Assembly: GCA_020152595.1 (NCBI GenBank)
Contig: JAIGNY010001454.1
Coordinates: 980,001-1,044,000, forward strand
Reading direction: 5' to 3'
Length of the DNA: 64,000 nt
DNA from: Chiridota heheva
Lineage: Eukaryota; Echinodermata; Holothuroidea; Apodida; Chiridotidae
The position numbers were made by a program, and so were the translations under genes. Of the stretch, positions 34,930 to 45,587 are shown piece by piece; positions within the stretch are counted from its first letter, which is position 1; each line of letters opens with the position of its first letter. Under the pieces are notes generated by a model. The model saw only the letters and a program-made list of their open reading frames with translations. It made no database searches and was not told the DNA's origin.

Positions 34930-35710
34930 GGATGCACCCCTCAGTCACACAAATGACTAACATCTTGTCTCAAAATGACTGTACCTGCGTCACAAAAGTG
35001 ACACACATTTCAGAGTAATTGACGCACACCACAGTCAAGAAAGTGATGGACATCACATTAACATTGACACACATATTGACGCACCAAAAGAAATAATACA
35101 ATTTTAGATTTAATGCAAAGAAGAACAGACGACATCGGCTCAATATCCGAGAATATGTTTTACTGGGTTTTGACAAATGCACCAGAATTAAACTTCATCT
35201 CTCAAGTAGACCCACTGGTCTTTATTGATAAAGGATCAATTGAAACTACTGGTGTCAATTTATTTAATTGTGATGTAAACAATAAGTACTGGAAAATTTG
35301 GACCATCTATGAGTGTTAATAATCAGATACACTCATATGTCTGGTATTGCATTTTAGTTTTTCATACGGCAACTGCTGAATAAAGCTATGCTTTGTGCCA
35401 ACTTGCAAAATTTACCAGGCACACGCATGAATTCTGCAGAGACGTAAAGTAAAATTAGTTTTTGCAGAGATAAATTTGGTGTTAAAATAAAAAACATAAC
35501 AATAGAACCTTTAAGGGTAGTATTATTGGCCTTCACAAATTGTACATTTAATCACATGCAACAGATTTAGTGACCCACATACCCACCCCTGTGTCATTGA
35601 AATGACCAACATCTTTGGTCAAATGACTCACTCCACAGTCATATTTATGACTGACATCTCAAGTAAAATAATGCACATGTAAGTCACATTTTATTTGCAA
35701 TGACCCACCT
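34930..35710. repeat. Two blocks of degenerate TGAC/CACATC repeats
   Basis: At 34930-35070 and 35570-35710, words such as GACACACATTTC, AAATGACTAACATCTTG and CCACAGTCA recur every 25-35 bp. The 0.5 kb between them lacks the repeat and may be an insertion; it carries a 68-codon ORF at 35113-35319 that I do not recognise. Confidence 0.5.
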
Positions 35711-36589
35711 TTGACTCACCTTGACAGGAAGGGGAGGGGGGGGGGAGTATAGAGGGTGGGATATTCAATTGATATGTACATAAACCTTTCGAATAAATTG
35801 TAACGTTAGGTTTCTAGAGTTTATTACATGTTCTACATGTTAATCACTCTATTTGTGAAAAAATGTTGACGTATCATTTTATTGGTGAGCATGCGAAGCA
35901 TAATGTAAACCTTTGTAATGGCGATTTCAGCCGTCCAGAAAAAGTTAAAATTTCTTCAGATATCCTTATAGAAGCTAAGAATTGCCTTACAAAATGTTGA
36001 AGTTTTTCAGAGACACTTAAGACAGATTGAAGACTAGTTTCCTTAAAAAGTCTACAAAACATTTGATATTTCCTTAGAAGATAACTGTAAAATGATATGA
36101 TTTTCCAAAATTCTTTAGAGAACCTCAAGTGTCTCTCTCGTAGCACTAGAGATTTAAAATCCTTAAAACTCTTCAAAATATTTGGGCACCAACAGTTGTA
36201 TCAGGCATGATTATTAAACTCTGCTTTTATTATTGTGGCCTTTTGTATAAAGTTGCTACAGTATATGAACTGACCAGACTTTTTTTTATTAAGTATGCAC
36301 AGTCAGGGAGTCTGACAGGATGTGACTGCATATGGACATAGAAAGGGATGCCATATGGAACATGGACAGTGGCCATGCAGGATGTATGATATGATATAAT
36401 ATATACCATGTGGTATACACCAAGGGCTATATCAGGCATAATTATTTGACTCACACCTTTTTTTCTTATTCAACAACTCATTTGCATATAAGTTAGTATA
36501 TGAACTGACACTTGAATACATAGTATGCTCAATCAGGGACTGTGATAGCTAGGATGAGACTTTTATGGAGCTTATGGAATGTCATGTCA
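35711..36589. other. Intergenic, no gene seen
   Basis: Opens with a G-rich run near 35733, then AT-rich sequence. A 100-codon minus ORF (35874-36176) has no recognised features. Confidence 0.3.
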
Positions 36590-37610
36590 GACATAGGGGT
36601 GAATGCCATGTGGGATGCCATGTGGGACATGGGGTGGGATGCCATGTGGGACATGAGGTGGGATGCCATGTGGGACATGAGGTGGGATGCCATGTGGGAC
36701 ATGAGGTGGGATGCCGTGTGGAATGCCATGTGGGACATGGGGTGGGATGCCACGAGTAACACAGAGTGTGACATACTGTAGGTTGGGATGCCGTGTGTGA
36801 CATAGTGTAGGAGGCTATGTGGGACATATGGTAGGAGGTCTAGGCACATGGGATGTGATGCCATGTGGGACATAAAGTAGGATCTCATTTGGACATTGGG
36901 AGGGATACCATGAGGTACATATGGTGGGACATAATGTTGGATGCAATGTGGGACATTAGGTGGGAAGCCACTGATGTGGGACATAAGGTAGGATGCCATG
37001 CGGGACATAGGGAGATATGCCATGTGGAATACAGGGAGGGATGCCATGTGGGATATAGGGAGGGATGTCATGTGGTACATATGGTTGGATTAATGTGGGA
37101 CATACATTTACGATGGGATCCATGTAGGACATAGGGTGGGATGCTATGTGGGTCATAGGGTGGGATGCCATGTGGGACATATAGTGGAATGCTATGTTGG
37201 ACATATGGTGGAATGCCATGTGAGACATACTGTATGGTGGAATGCCATGTGGAAGATATGGTGGAATGCCATGTGGGACATGAGATGGGATGTCATGTGG
37301 GACATGGGGTGGGTTGTCATTTGGGACATGGGATGGGATCCATGTGGGACATAGGATGTGATGCCATGTGGGTCATAGGATGGGATGCCATGTGGAACAT
37401 ACGGTGGAATGCCATTTGGGACAAGGGATGGGATGGAATGTCATTTGGGACATGATGTGTGATGCCATGTGGGAGATATGGTGGAATGCCATGTTGGACA
37501 AGGGATGGTATGGGATGTCATGTGGGACATGGGGTGGGATGCCATGTGCGTGTGGTATGCCATGTGGGATATGGGATGCCATGTGGGACTTAGTATGAGA
37601 TGCCATTTTT
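36590..37610. repeat. ~24-bp minisatellite, about 40 irregular copies
   Basis: Units built on GGGATGCCATGTGGGACATG, clean near 36600-36750 and more divergent beyond. Unit length varies from 20 to 30 bp. Long ORFs on both strands are translations of the array. Confidence 0.92.
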
Positions 37611-37929
37611 ATAATTAACATACATCAAACTAAAACCACCCAAGCAAACAATCAACAAACCAACCAACAAACAACCAACCAAAAAACTACCAATCAACAA
37701 ACAGCCCGCCACCCAAACCCACATGCATGACACTGAAGAGAATATGGATTGTTCAATTAGGGAACACACTGATCATACTTCTTGTCCAATTTTAAAAAAC
37801 GACCGCTCCCAAAGAAACAGATCCGAAGAAAAAACAAGCCAACTCAGACTCAACAGATCTTCCTCCAGATAACCCCCCGCCTCCTTATGGCGTACACCAT
37901 AAACAATAACAATAACATTCACAACATTA

Positions 37930-38545
37930 TACAATGGAACATAAGGAGCCTTAAGGCCAATTCTGAAGAAATTGATGGCCACCACATTCAACCCGGTCGT
38001 CTTCTGCCTACATGAAACCTTGCAAACCACTGACCATTATTCCCTCAACAACTTCGCTTGCTATCACAAAAATCAAATGGAGTGGGGCATCTCCATTCTC
38101 GTTAGACACGATATCCCACACAGCCCTGTTCATGTGCACACTGACCTAAGGCTTCAGGCCATCTGTATGTCTATCTCCCTCCACAAAACCTTCACTCTTT
38201 GCAATATTTATCTCCCCCCAGCGCCAAGATTCAACCAACCAGCCTTAACAACCTTATCTCTCAGCTCCCCTCCCCCTTCATCCTTCTTGGTGACTTCAAC
38301 GCCCACAACCCTATGTGGGGCTCTATTACCACCACCCCCAGAGGCAAGCTCATTGAAAACACTCTTCGGCAACACAGCCTCTCCTTGCTCAACACTAACT
38401 CCCTGACCTACCTTTACCCTGCCACAGGCTTCCTTATCTGTATTGACCTGTCTATCTGCTACCTCAACCTCTTTGATTTTAGCTGGAGAGTCACTGCTGA
38501 TCTCTGTGGTAGTGACCATTACTCTCTTCTTATACACTCAAACCC
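37930..38545 (+). pseudogene. LINE endonuclease domain, frameshifted
   Basis: Begins with IIQWNIRSLKANSEE, continues in another frame with VVFCLHETLQ and CNIYLPP, then in a third segment FILLGDFNAHNPMWG and finally SDHYSLLI. These are the N-terminal, DFNAH and SDHxxL motifs of LINE endonucleases. At least two frameshifts separate them. Confidence 0.85.
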
Positions 38546-39199
38546 CCACTGACCACACCTCCAATTAGAACCTCGAGAAGGCTGACTGGCCTCTTTTCGA
38601 AACCCTTTGTGACTCACACCTCTCCCCCATCTCCTCAAGGGTGAGGATCCCATGTCAAACTTCAGTAATATCCTTATCAACATCGCCACCTGCTTAATTC
38701 TCCCAAACCCTTAATCACCCCCCCCTCAACCCCTGGTTCTCTGATGACTGCAAAACTGTTAACAAGAACAAGAAAAGGGCCCTCAGGAACTTTAAAACTA
38801 ACCGGACCACCCACAACCTCAACCTCTTTCGCATCAGCCGTGCCAAGGTCAGGCGCACTATCAAGGACAGTAAAACCAACACTTGGAACAACTTCATTTC
38901 TTCTCTTACCATCAACACCCCCACTAAGAAGATTTGGAGATTGGTTAACAGCTTCCACGGCAGGGTGGGCAAGTCTCCCAACTCCCATCTCTCCTGGAAT
39001 GGTGACCTTCTCACAGCGAAAAAGGACATCGTTAACCACCTTGCCACCTCTTTCAGCAACATCTCATCCTCGGCCAACTATTCCAATGCCTTCAAAACCA
39101 AAAAAGCTCGCGATGAAGCCCGGAGTATCACCTTTCCCTCCGAGTGCTACAACACCCCTCTCACCCTTTCTGAATTAAATCAAGCCATCCACGATGCTG

Positions 39200-40125
39200 G
39201 CTGCACCTCCTAGAGCTCAGATAACATCTTCTACCAGTTTCTGAAACACCTCCCCAACAAGGCCACCACTACCCTACTCACCATCTTTCACCACATTTGG
39301 TCCTCACACTCCTTTCCCCCTATCTGGTGGACAGCTATTGTCATCCCCGTCCTTAAACCGAGGAAGGACTGTACGGACCCCTCCAGCTTTCGCCCCATTG
39401 TCCTCACCTGCTGTCTCTGTAAAATTATGAAAAGGATCATTAATCAGAGACTAAACTGGTTCCTTGAGACCAACAGAATCCTCTCTCCTCACCAAAGTGG
39501 CTTCCGGAAACATCGCATTACCCTTGACTAGTTAATTACACTCGATTCTGCTATCCGGGAATCCTTTGCAAAAAAGGAACACCTCATTGCCATTTTTTTT
39601 ACCTTAAGAAAGCTTTCGACACTACTTGAAAATACGGCATTATCTGCAAACTTTACACCATCGGCCTCAGAGGCCATCTCCCCATCTTTATTCAAAACTT
39701 CCTCTCACCCAGGCAGTTCCAAGTTTGTATTGGCCACACCCTTTCCAACCCCTACTCCTAAGAAGAGGGCATTCCCCAAGGCAGCATTCTCTCTCCCACT
39801 CTCTTCAACCCGAGCATTAATGACATCGCGGACAGCCTTGGCCCCAGCATCAAACATACCCTCTACGTGGACGACTTCACCATCTTCTACTCCTCCCCTA
39901 GCTTTCCTCTTGTCGAAAATAGACGCCAATTCAGCCTCAGCCAGCTGCAAGTCTGGTGCAACAATAATGGTTTTGAATTCTTCAAAGACAAGACAGTCTG
40001 CATGTACTTCTGTCATTTTAACAACGTCCACCACAACTCGAACCTCGTGCTCAATGGCAATCGCATCCCTAAAGTTGAACACACAAAGTTCGTGGGTTTA
40101 AATCTAGTCCCCAAGCTCTCCTAGA
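39200..40125 (+). pseudogene. LINE reverse transcriptase domain, interrupted
   Basis: Contains FRPIVLTCCLCKIMKRI and LSPHQSGFRKHR (about 39390-39530), a stop after TLD, then LYVDDFTIFYSS with the catalytic YxDD motif at about 39859-39895, followed by thumb-like sequence. Both active-site aspartates survive, but stops and frameshifts elsewhere exclude a functional enzyme. Confidence 0.85.
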
Positions 40126-40714
40126 AGCAACACATCACCAACCTGAGACTGAAATGCAGCAGCTCCCTCAACATCCTCCGACTCCTCTCCAACACCAAAT
40201 CTTCAGGCTTACCATTCATGCAAAGCTTTACTACTGCAATATTGTCTACTGTGTTGCTCACAACTCATACTTCAACCACATCAACACCATCCAAAATGAA
40301 GCCCTCAGGCTTTGTCTAGGTGCCTACAGGACCTCCTCAATCACAAGCCTTCATGTTGAAGCCAACGAACCCCCGTTTCTGCTTAGATGTAGAAAGCTTA
40401 GCCTCTCCTATGCTTTTAGAGTCCTCACCAACACCCAGAACCCTGTTTACAACCTCATTAGGTACCCCAATTTCTCCACTCTCTTTGATAGGACTAAAAC
40501 CCTATCCCCTTCCTTTAGCTTACGCATTAAATCAGACCTCCTCCATCTTGGCATCAACCTCGCCACTCTCGGCACCTTCTCCTGGCCCACTTTTCCTTCT
40601 TGGGCCACCCCCCTCCCTTCTAACCACCTGGGCCTCTCCAATCATCACAAAACTTAAACCCATCCTAACCTCTTCAATAATCTCCACAACCAAATCAAAA
40701 ACCAACTCTCAAAC

Positions 40715-41090
40715 CACACCTCCATCTATACTGATGGCTCCAATAAAGACAGCTGCTGCTGCCGTCATCCAAGACATTACCCTCAGTAGCTGACTTTCCG
40801 ACTATTCGTCCATCTTTACAGCCAAGGCAAAGGCCATCCTCCTCACCCTCAACTTTATTGAGTACTCTCCGCTTAGCCACTTTGCCATTTTCTCTGACAT
40901 CAAGGCTGTTTTTACTTTTTTACTCAATCTTAAATGGGATAACTTCACATTCAACCTCCTCCTCCAGAAACTCCTTCCGCCCACCCTCTGCAGGAAAAGT
41001 ATTTTTTTCTTCTGGATACCCAGCCATGTTGGCATCCCTGGCAATGACAGGGCTGATGCAGCCGCTAAGCTTGCCCTCAACCTCCCCCTA
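40715..41090 (+). pseudogene. LINE RNase H domain, interrupted
   Basis: SIYTDGSNKD (first catalytic Asp) is followed, in another frame, by FTAKAKAILLTLNFIE (Glu normally catalytic is Lys here), FAIFSDIKAV (Asp) and FWIPSHVGIPGNDRADAAAK (His and Asp). The order and spacing fit RNase HI of I-like LINEs. Confidence 0.85.
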
Positions 41091-41264
41091 CCCTTTTACC
41101 CAAATCCCTTTCTGACATCAAACCGCTTATTGCTTCCCTTGTTCATGCCCGCTGGCAAACCTCATGGGACTCCCAAATTGATAACAAACTCCACGTCATC
41201 CAGCCCACCATTTCGACTAAACCAACTATCAACAACCTCTCTCGTGTCGACAACGTTCATATTA

Positions 41265-41410
41265 CTTGTCTTGGAATAGGTCACACCCACCTCACTCACT
41301 CCCACCCCCTAGTAGCTCCCCCCAACCCCTCTGCAACAATTGCCATTGCACCCTCACAGTCCATCACGTTCTCCTTGCTTGCCCCCGTACAACTTTCCCA
41401 GAGCTTGCCT
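41265..41410 (+). pseudogene. LINE C-terminal CCHC-type motif
   Basis: GIGHTHLTHSHPL in one frame, then CNNCHCTLTVHHVLLACP in another: the Cys-X2-Cys, His and Cys arrangement found at the C-terminus of I/Jockey-type ORF2 proteins. Confidence 0.7.
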
Positions 41411-41849
41411 CGCTCCCCACAACTCAATTGCTGAGTTCTTCCAGAAAAACCCTCGGGATAAAATTATCTCCTTCCTTCATCATGCTTCCCTCTACAACCA
41501 TATTTAGTTCTCCTCTTCCACCCCTCTCTCTACTTTGTTTTTTCACCCATGTACCTCTTCTCTCGATCCCAGCTTTCTGACATTTTGTTCTTGTATTTCT
41601 CTTATTCTCCCCCTGTTTTCTTTCCTTTCTACCTCTAGAATGATCTGACCTCTCAGGCACAATTTGACCCTCGTGGTGCCGTTAAGCTCTCATCAAACAA
41701 ACCATCAAAAACATAAAATGAAAGGCAAAATGTTTTGATGTCTATAAGTTTGCACTCTAGCAGTTGTACAAAGCCTGAAAACGATCCATATATTTATGTG
41801 GTAAAGACGTAGCAAATATCCAGGGACTTGTTTAATACAGTACATGTGT

Positions 41850-42120
41850 CATCCCACACATGGGCGTAGGAGGCGGGGTTTAGGGGGTGAACAATTTCTC
41901 CCTCCCCCAATTGAAAAATTAAACTATTTTTGGGCAAAAGTTTTAAAGAAATTTGGGCAAAAATACCAAACAAGACACTTTTGTAATGCAAAGGGGGTAT
42001 TTTATTGGTGCATCCTTTTGCCAATTTTGCGCCTGGAAATTCAAGATTTTTGGGCAATTTCCCTTTGCCCCCCTCAGAAAATAGAGGATGAGCAGCCCAC
42101 TCCAAAGTTTTGCAATTAAT
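41850..42120. repeat. Short dispersed repeat with GGGCGTAGGAGG start
   Basis: Begins GGGCGTAGGAGGCGGGG and contains internally complementary TTTTTGGGCAAAA words. It resembles other GGCGTAGGA-type fragments at about 30628 and 54779. Ends unresolved. Confidence 0.35.
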
Positions 42121-42249
42121 CACGAACTCAAATTATATTAAATTTAAGCTTTTATTACAAACAAAACATCATGCAACGTTCAACATAAATGTATACAAAT
42201 GAAAAAAAAGGGGAAAATATTCTTCCTTATGCCACGCTGTGATCTTGTT

Positions 42250-42781
42250 CCTTGATCATTTGAAGAAAAAAAGATGGCGTCTGAGATTTATAGACTGAAG
42301 TATTTTAGCGACTCTGAATGTATTTGACAAAATGGCATCTTCTGCTAACTTACTCTCAGTATAGCAATTCCCGCCCTTTAATTTAATGGTGTCTCCCACG
42401 GTTGAATAAACTCTTGGATGCTTCCAAAACTTAAGTCTCAAGATGAGTTCCCGTCTTAGGAGGTCAAGTTGTGACTCTTACAACATGGATCTAAAGGATC
42501 GACAAAATCGGCGCCCTCTGAATAATATGTTGTAAATAATTCTTGTCTAAGAAATAAGATACTCTATCCAACGTTGGATTTCTAAGTTTGTGGTGTACCT
42601 TTGTCAGGCATAGGAGGAACTGGTTCGATTTTGTAAGGTCCTCTCCGGTTACAATTTGAGTGCCTTTGAGTTGACACCAGAACTTAATAAACTGATTGCA
42701 TTGGGAATAACGAGTGAGCTTCACAGTAATGGCACATGCCTCGTTATGTCCTGATTTTCCTATATGGTGGCAACGATCCAA
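42250..42781 (-). pseudogene. L1-type ORF1 fragment
   Basis: The frame at 42491-42781 reads DRCHHIGKSG, then ITVKLTRYSQ, LKGTQIVTGEDLT and KSNQFLL. These fit the C-terminal part of L1-type ORF1 RNA-binding proteins (R-x-HRIGK, I-VKF, LKGT-EDLT). It lacks the N-terminal coiled coil, and a stop lies four codons before the first residue. The 61-codon ORF at 42256-42441 is downstream on the same strand and may belong to it. Orientation is opposite to the I-like LINE next door. Confidence 0.65.
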
Positions 42782-42789
42782 GTCATTTT

Positions 42790-43644
42790 ACATGAATTAC
42801 AGGTTGAGCATTGTTTTGGCCAAATTCAAGATAATTTCCTTTATATTTTCTTTTGACTTTTCCTCAACATCAAAAATGTGGAAAAAAATTGCATCTCGGC
42901 TACTGCAATAGTTCATTGATGTCTTTGTGGAAGTGTCACACAGATCATTTAATTAGACTTTTTGTTCAAGTCGTTTAATCTGAGACTAAGTCTGATCAAA
43001 CGTATGTGCAAGACCGATGCCCTAATCATTGGGCTGCTGCAACCTTATGTGGCAAATAACTTTAATCACATTAACACCTTTGATGAGGATTTGATAATGT
43101 AAATGACTTATTCCAAAGCAAAATTGATCACAATCTGATATGAACTGCAATCATAATGTTCTCTACTGTTCATATAAAGTTCTTACATCTACTTGCAACC
43201 ATAAATGGAATTTTTACCCAACGGGAATTGTCTGACGAATGAAATAATGTGTTCAAGAAGGTGAAATCTAACAACAGTAAATGGAAATGAATTATTTAGA
43301 GACACCACCGTGTGTATCCTGCAAAAGAAACTGTTTATCTCACTGTTTGTAGTCTGTCTAGTGGTTGAAGGTCTCTGCCAAATCTGATTGGAGTTTTAAG
43401 ATATAAAATTATGTTTTAATTAAAAGTTAGTGAAGTCCATTAGAGCCATAATGTTTATTCCCGGTTTCTACAATGCAAACAGGTGAGAGCTCTTGACTCC
43501 CCCCTGATGCCAGTTAACTCCCCAGCAATGCTGAGACTCATTTTCACAGCCTAAGTGGAGCTCAGACAAGCGGTATAAAGTGCTTTAATAATAATGATAC
43601 TAGATGAGATTTATTGAGCACTTTTCCAGAAACTGATCAAATTA
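42790..43644. other. Non-coding, possible IMP4 upstream region or intron
   Basis: No gene recognised. I looked here for an exon ending in ATG followed by a GT donor (the missing first codon of IMP4) and saw no convincing one. Confidence 0.3.
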
Positions 43645-44149
43645 CTGTACCAGTAACCAACCAGTACCTGTATCAGTAACCAACCAGTACCTGTACCAGT
43701 AACCAACAGTACCAGTAACCAACCAGTACCTGTATCAGTAACCAACCAGTACCTGTACCAGTAACCAACGGTACCAGTAACCAACCAGTACCTGTACCAG
43801 TAACCAACCAGTACCTGTACCAGTAACCAACCAGTACCTGTACCAGTAACCAACCAGTAATCAGTAACCAACCAGTACCTGTATCAGTAACCAACCAGTA
43901 CCTGTATCAGTAACCAACCAGTACCTGTATCAGTAACCAACCAGTACCTGTATCAGTAACCAACCAGTACCTGTATCAGTAACCAACCAGTACCTGTATC
44001 AGTAACCAACCAGTACCTGTATCAGTAACCAACCAGTACCTGTATCAGTAACCAACCAGTACCTGTATCAGTAACCAACCAGTACCTGTATCAGTAACCA
44101 ACCAGTACCTGTATCAGTAACCAACCAGTACCTGTATCAGTAACCAACA
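43645..44149. repeat. 23-bp minisatellite, about 22 copies
   Basis: Units AACCAACCAGTACCTGTATC plus AGT. The left third is mixed (GTACC/GTATC variants and short units); the right two thirds are almost identical, suggesting recent expansion there. Confidence 0.97.
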
Positions 44150-44480
44150 TGATACATTGTCATAGGAACAATTAAAAAGTTTTCAGGTCGTTATTAAATG
44201 CCTCAATAGTTGGTACAGTTTTAAAATCACATTGGATATCATTTCATTGTTTCGGTGCAAAATCAGCAAAATGCTGCAATGTACACGGTATACTCAGTTT
44301 ATTTGAGAATGCAATAGAACGCAAAAACCAGGCGTTATGTGCGAAAAATAATTTTGTAAGTAATTTGGCGCCACTCTCATTCATAAACCTGTGAAGAAGT
44401 AGGAGTATCTTACAGTTGTTTCTTTCTTTAACTGGCATACTACACTATGTACTGTATGTAACTGACTGGGTATCTCTACA
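44150..44480. other. Non-coding spacer
   Basis: No gene recognised; AT-rich, ending at the SINE-like head. Confidence 0.3.
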
Positions 44481-44509
44481 GAAGGACCAAGGACACAACA
44501 CAGCTGCTC

Positions 44510-44570
44510 AGCCGGGAATCAAACCCGGTACTCTTCATTTTGAACACAGACTCCCAACCACTGCATTCCT
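44510..44570 (-). mobile_element. tRNA-like SINE head
   Basis: On the minus strand GCAGTGGTTGGGAGTCTG (A-box-like) precedes GGTTTGATTCCCGGC (B-box-like, consensus GGTTCGANTCC) by tRNA-like spacing. The 3' arm pairs as CCGGG/CCCGG. It seeds the 81-bp tandem array. Confidence 0.5.
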
Positions 44571-45165
44571 GTAAAATCATGTTAACATGTTAGATACAAT
44601 CAAACCCGGTACTCCTCATTCTGAACACAGACTCCCAACCACTGCATTCCTGTAAAATCATGTTAACATGTTAGATACAATCAAACCCGGTACTCCTCAT
44701 TCTGAACACAGACTCCCAACCACTGCATTCCTGTAAAATCATGTTAACATGTTAGATACATTCGAACCCGGTACTCCTCATTCTGAACACAGACTTTCAA
44801 CCACTGCATTCCTGTAAAATCATGTTAACATGTTAGATACATTCAAACCCGGTACTCCTCATTCTGAACACAGACTTTCAACCACTGCATTCCTGTAAAA
44901 TCATGTTAACATGTTAGATACATTCAAACCCGGTACTCCTCATTCTGAACACAGACTCCCAACCACTGCATTCCTGTAAAATCATGTTAACATGTTAAAT
45001 ACAATTAAACCCGGTACTCCTCATTCTGAACACAGACTCCCAACCACTGCATTCCTGTAAAATCATGTTCACATGTTAGATACAATCAAACCCGGTACTC
45101 CTTATTCTGAACACAGACTCCCAACCACTGCATTCCTGTAAAATCATGTTCACATGTTAGATACA
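44517..45165. repeat. 81-bp tandem repeat, 8 copies, derived from a SINE
   Basis: Each unit contains AAACCCGGTACTCCTCATTC, ACTGCATTCCTGTAAAATCA and ACATGTTAGATACA. Period is 81 bp (starts near 44520, 44601, 44682). Only the first unit keeps the complete B-box; the others break just after it. Confidence 0.93.
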
Positions 45166-45300
45166 CACAACACATCTAGTGGTGTGGTGAGCCTTCAAAA
45201 AGTCGGGGGATCCGACAGTGATGTCAACGTCCAATAAGTAGAGGGCCCAAGGGACCTTGATAACAGTATGTCTTATGCCTCCTTGCATCACACAAGAACC

Positions 45301-45332
45301 AAACTGTTATACCACCATGGTGATAACAGTTT
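45301..45332. other. 32-bp palindrome beside IMP4 acceptor
   Basis: AAACTGTTAT and ATAACAGTTT flank the palindromic core CACCATGGTG with only a 2-base asymmetry. It ends 26 bp before the IMP4 exon and could form a hairpin in the pre-mRNA (inference). Confidence 0.75.
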
Positions 45333-45358
45333 GATATTTTTGTCTTCTTGTATTTTAG

Positions 45359-45467
45359 TTGAGACGTCAAGCCAGATTACGTCGTGAATATCTCTATAGA
45401 AAATCCCTAGAGGAACAGGACAGGGCAATCATTGAGAGGAAGCGAAAACTGAAGGAGGCGTTAGATG
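45359..45467 (+). CDS. IMP4: IMP4 (U3 snoRNP protein), first visible exon
   Basis: IMP4 acts with IMP3 and MPP10 in the nucleolar U3 snoRNP and is needed for early 18S rRNA processing. The exon follows a TTTTAG acceptor and encodes 36 residues beginning at residue 2 of the family: LRRQARLRREYLYRK, then a charged helix rich in Glu, Arg and Lys. It ends one base into a codon at a GTACAG donor. An in-frame TAG (45356-45358) sits immediately before, so the exon must be spliced to an upstream one. The phase and alignment imply that the upstream exon ends exactly with the initiator ATG. That exon was not identified. The next exon is 7.3 kb away across a large satellite. Identification is secure because three exons join in frame. 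Confidence 0.93.
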
Positions 45468-45587
45468 GTACAGTGCCATTTGTTTTTATTTCTGATGTAG
45501 CATATACTCATATAACAGCACATTAACAACATAAACTTGTGGTTGTTGATTTAATTTCACAATTATACCTCTTGATGCTCTTGAAAT

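Larger units (their letters stand above)
37700..41705 (+). mobile_element. Decayed I/Jockey-group LINE
   Basis: A near-complete ORF2 order is visible across shifting frames: apurinic-type endonuclease, reverse transcriptase, RNase H, then a CCHC-type motif. An RNase H domain in a LINE is typical of I-like clades. Stops and frameshifts interrupt every domain, so it is inactive. The CA-rich 5' end (37620-37740) follows the 24-bp array directly. The 3' end is placed near 41705, after GCCGTTAAGCTCTCATC and a short A-rich tail. Exact ends and target duplications are not resolved. Confidence 0.85.

Noticed and set aside
35113-35319. 68-codon ORF after an ATTTTAG acceptor-like word
   Set aside because: No recognised family and no matching exon; the acceptor-like word is common in this AT-rich DNA.
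36529-37598. Several ORFs of 60-183 codons with repeated His/Met/Ser or Trp/Asp/Met
   Set aside because: All are translations of the 24-bp minisatellite.
45317-45358. ATG at 45317 (CCACCATGG context) as the IMP4 start, spliced by a 39-nt intron
   Set aside because: The context is attractive, but 39 nt is too short for a normal animal intron, GTGATA is a weak donor, and the ATG is the centre of a palindrome.
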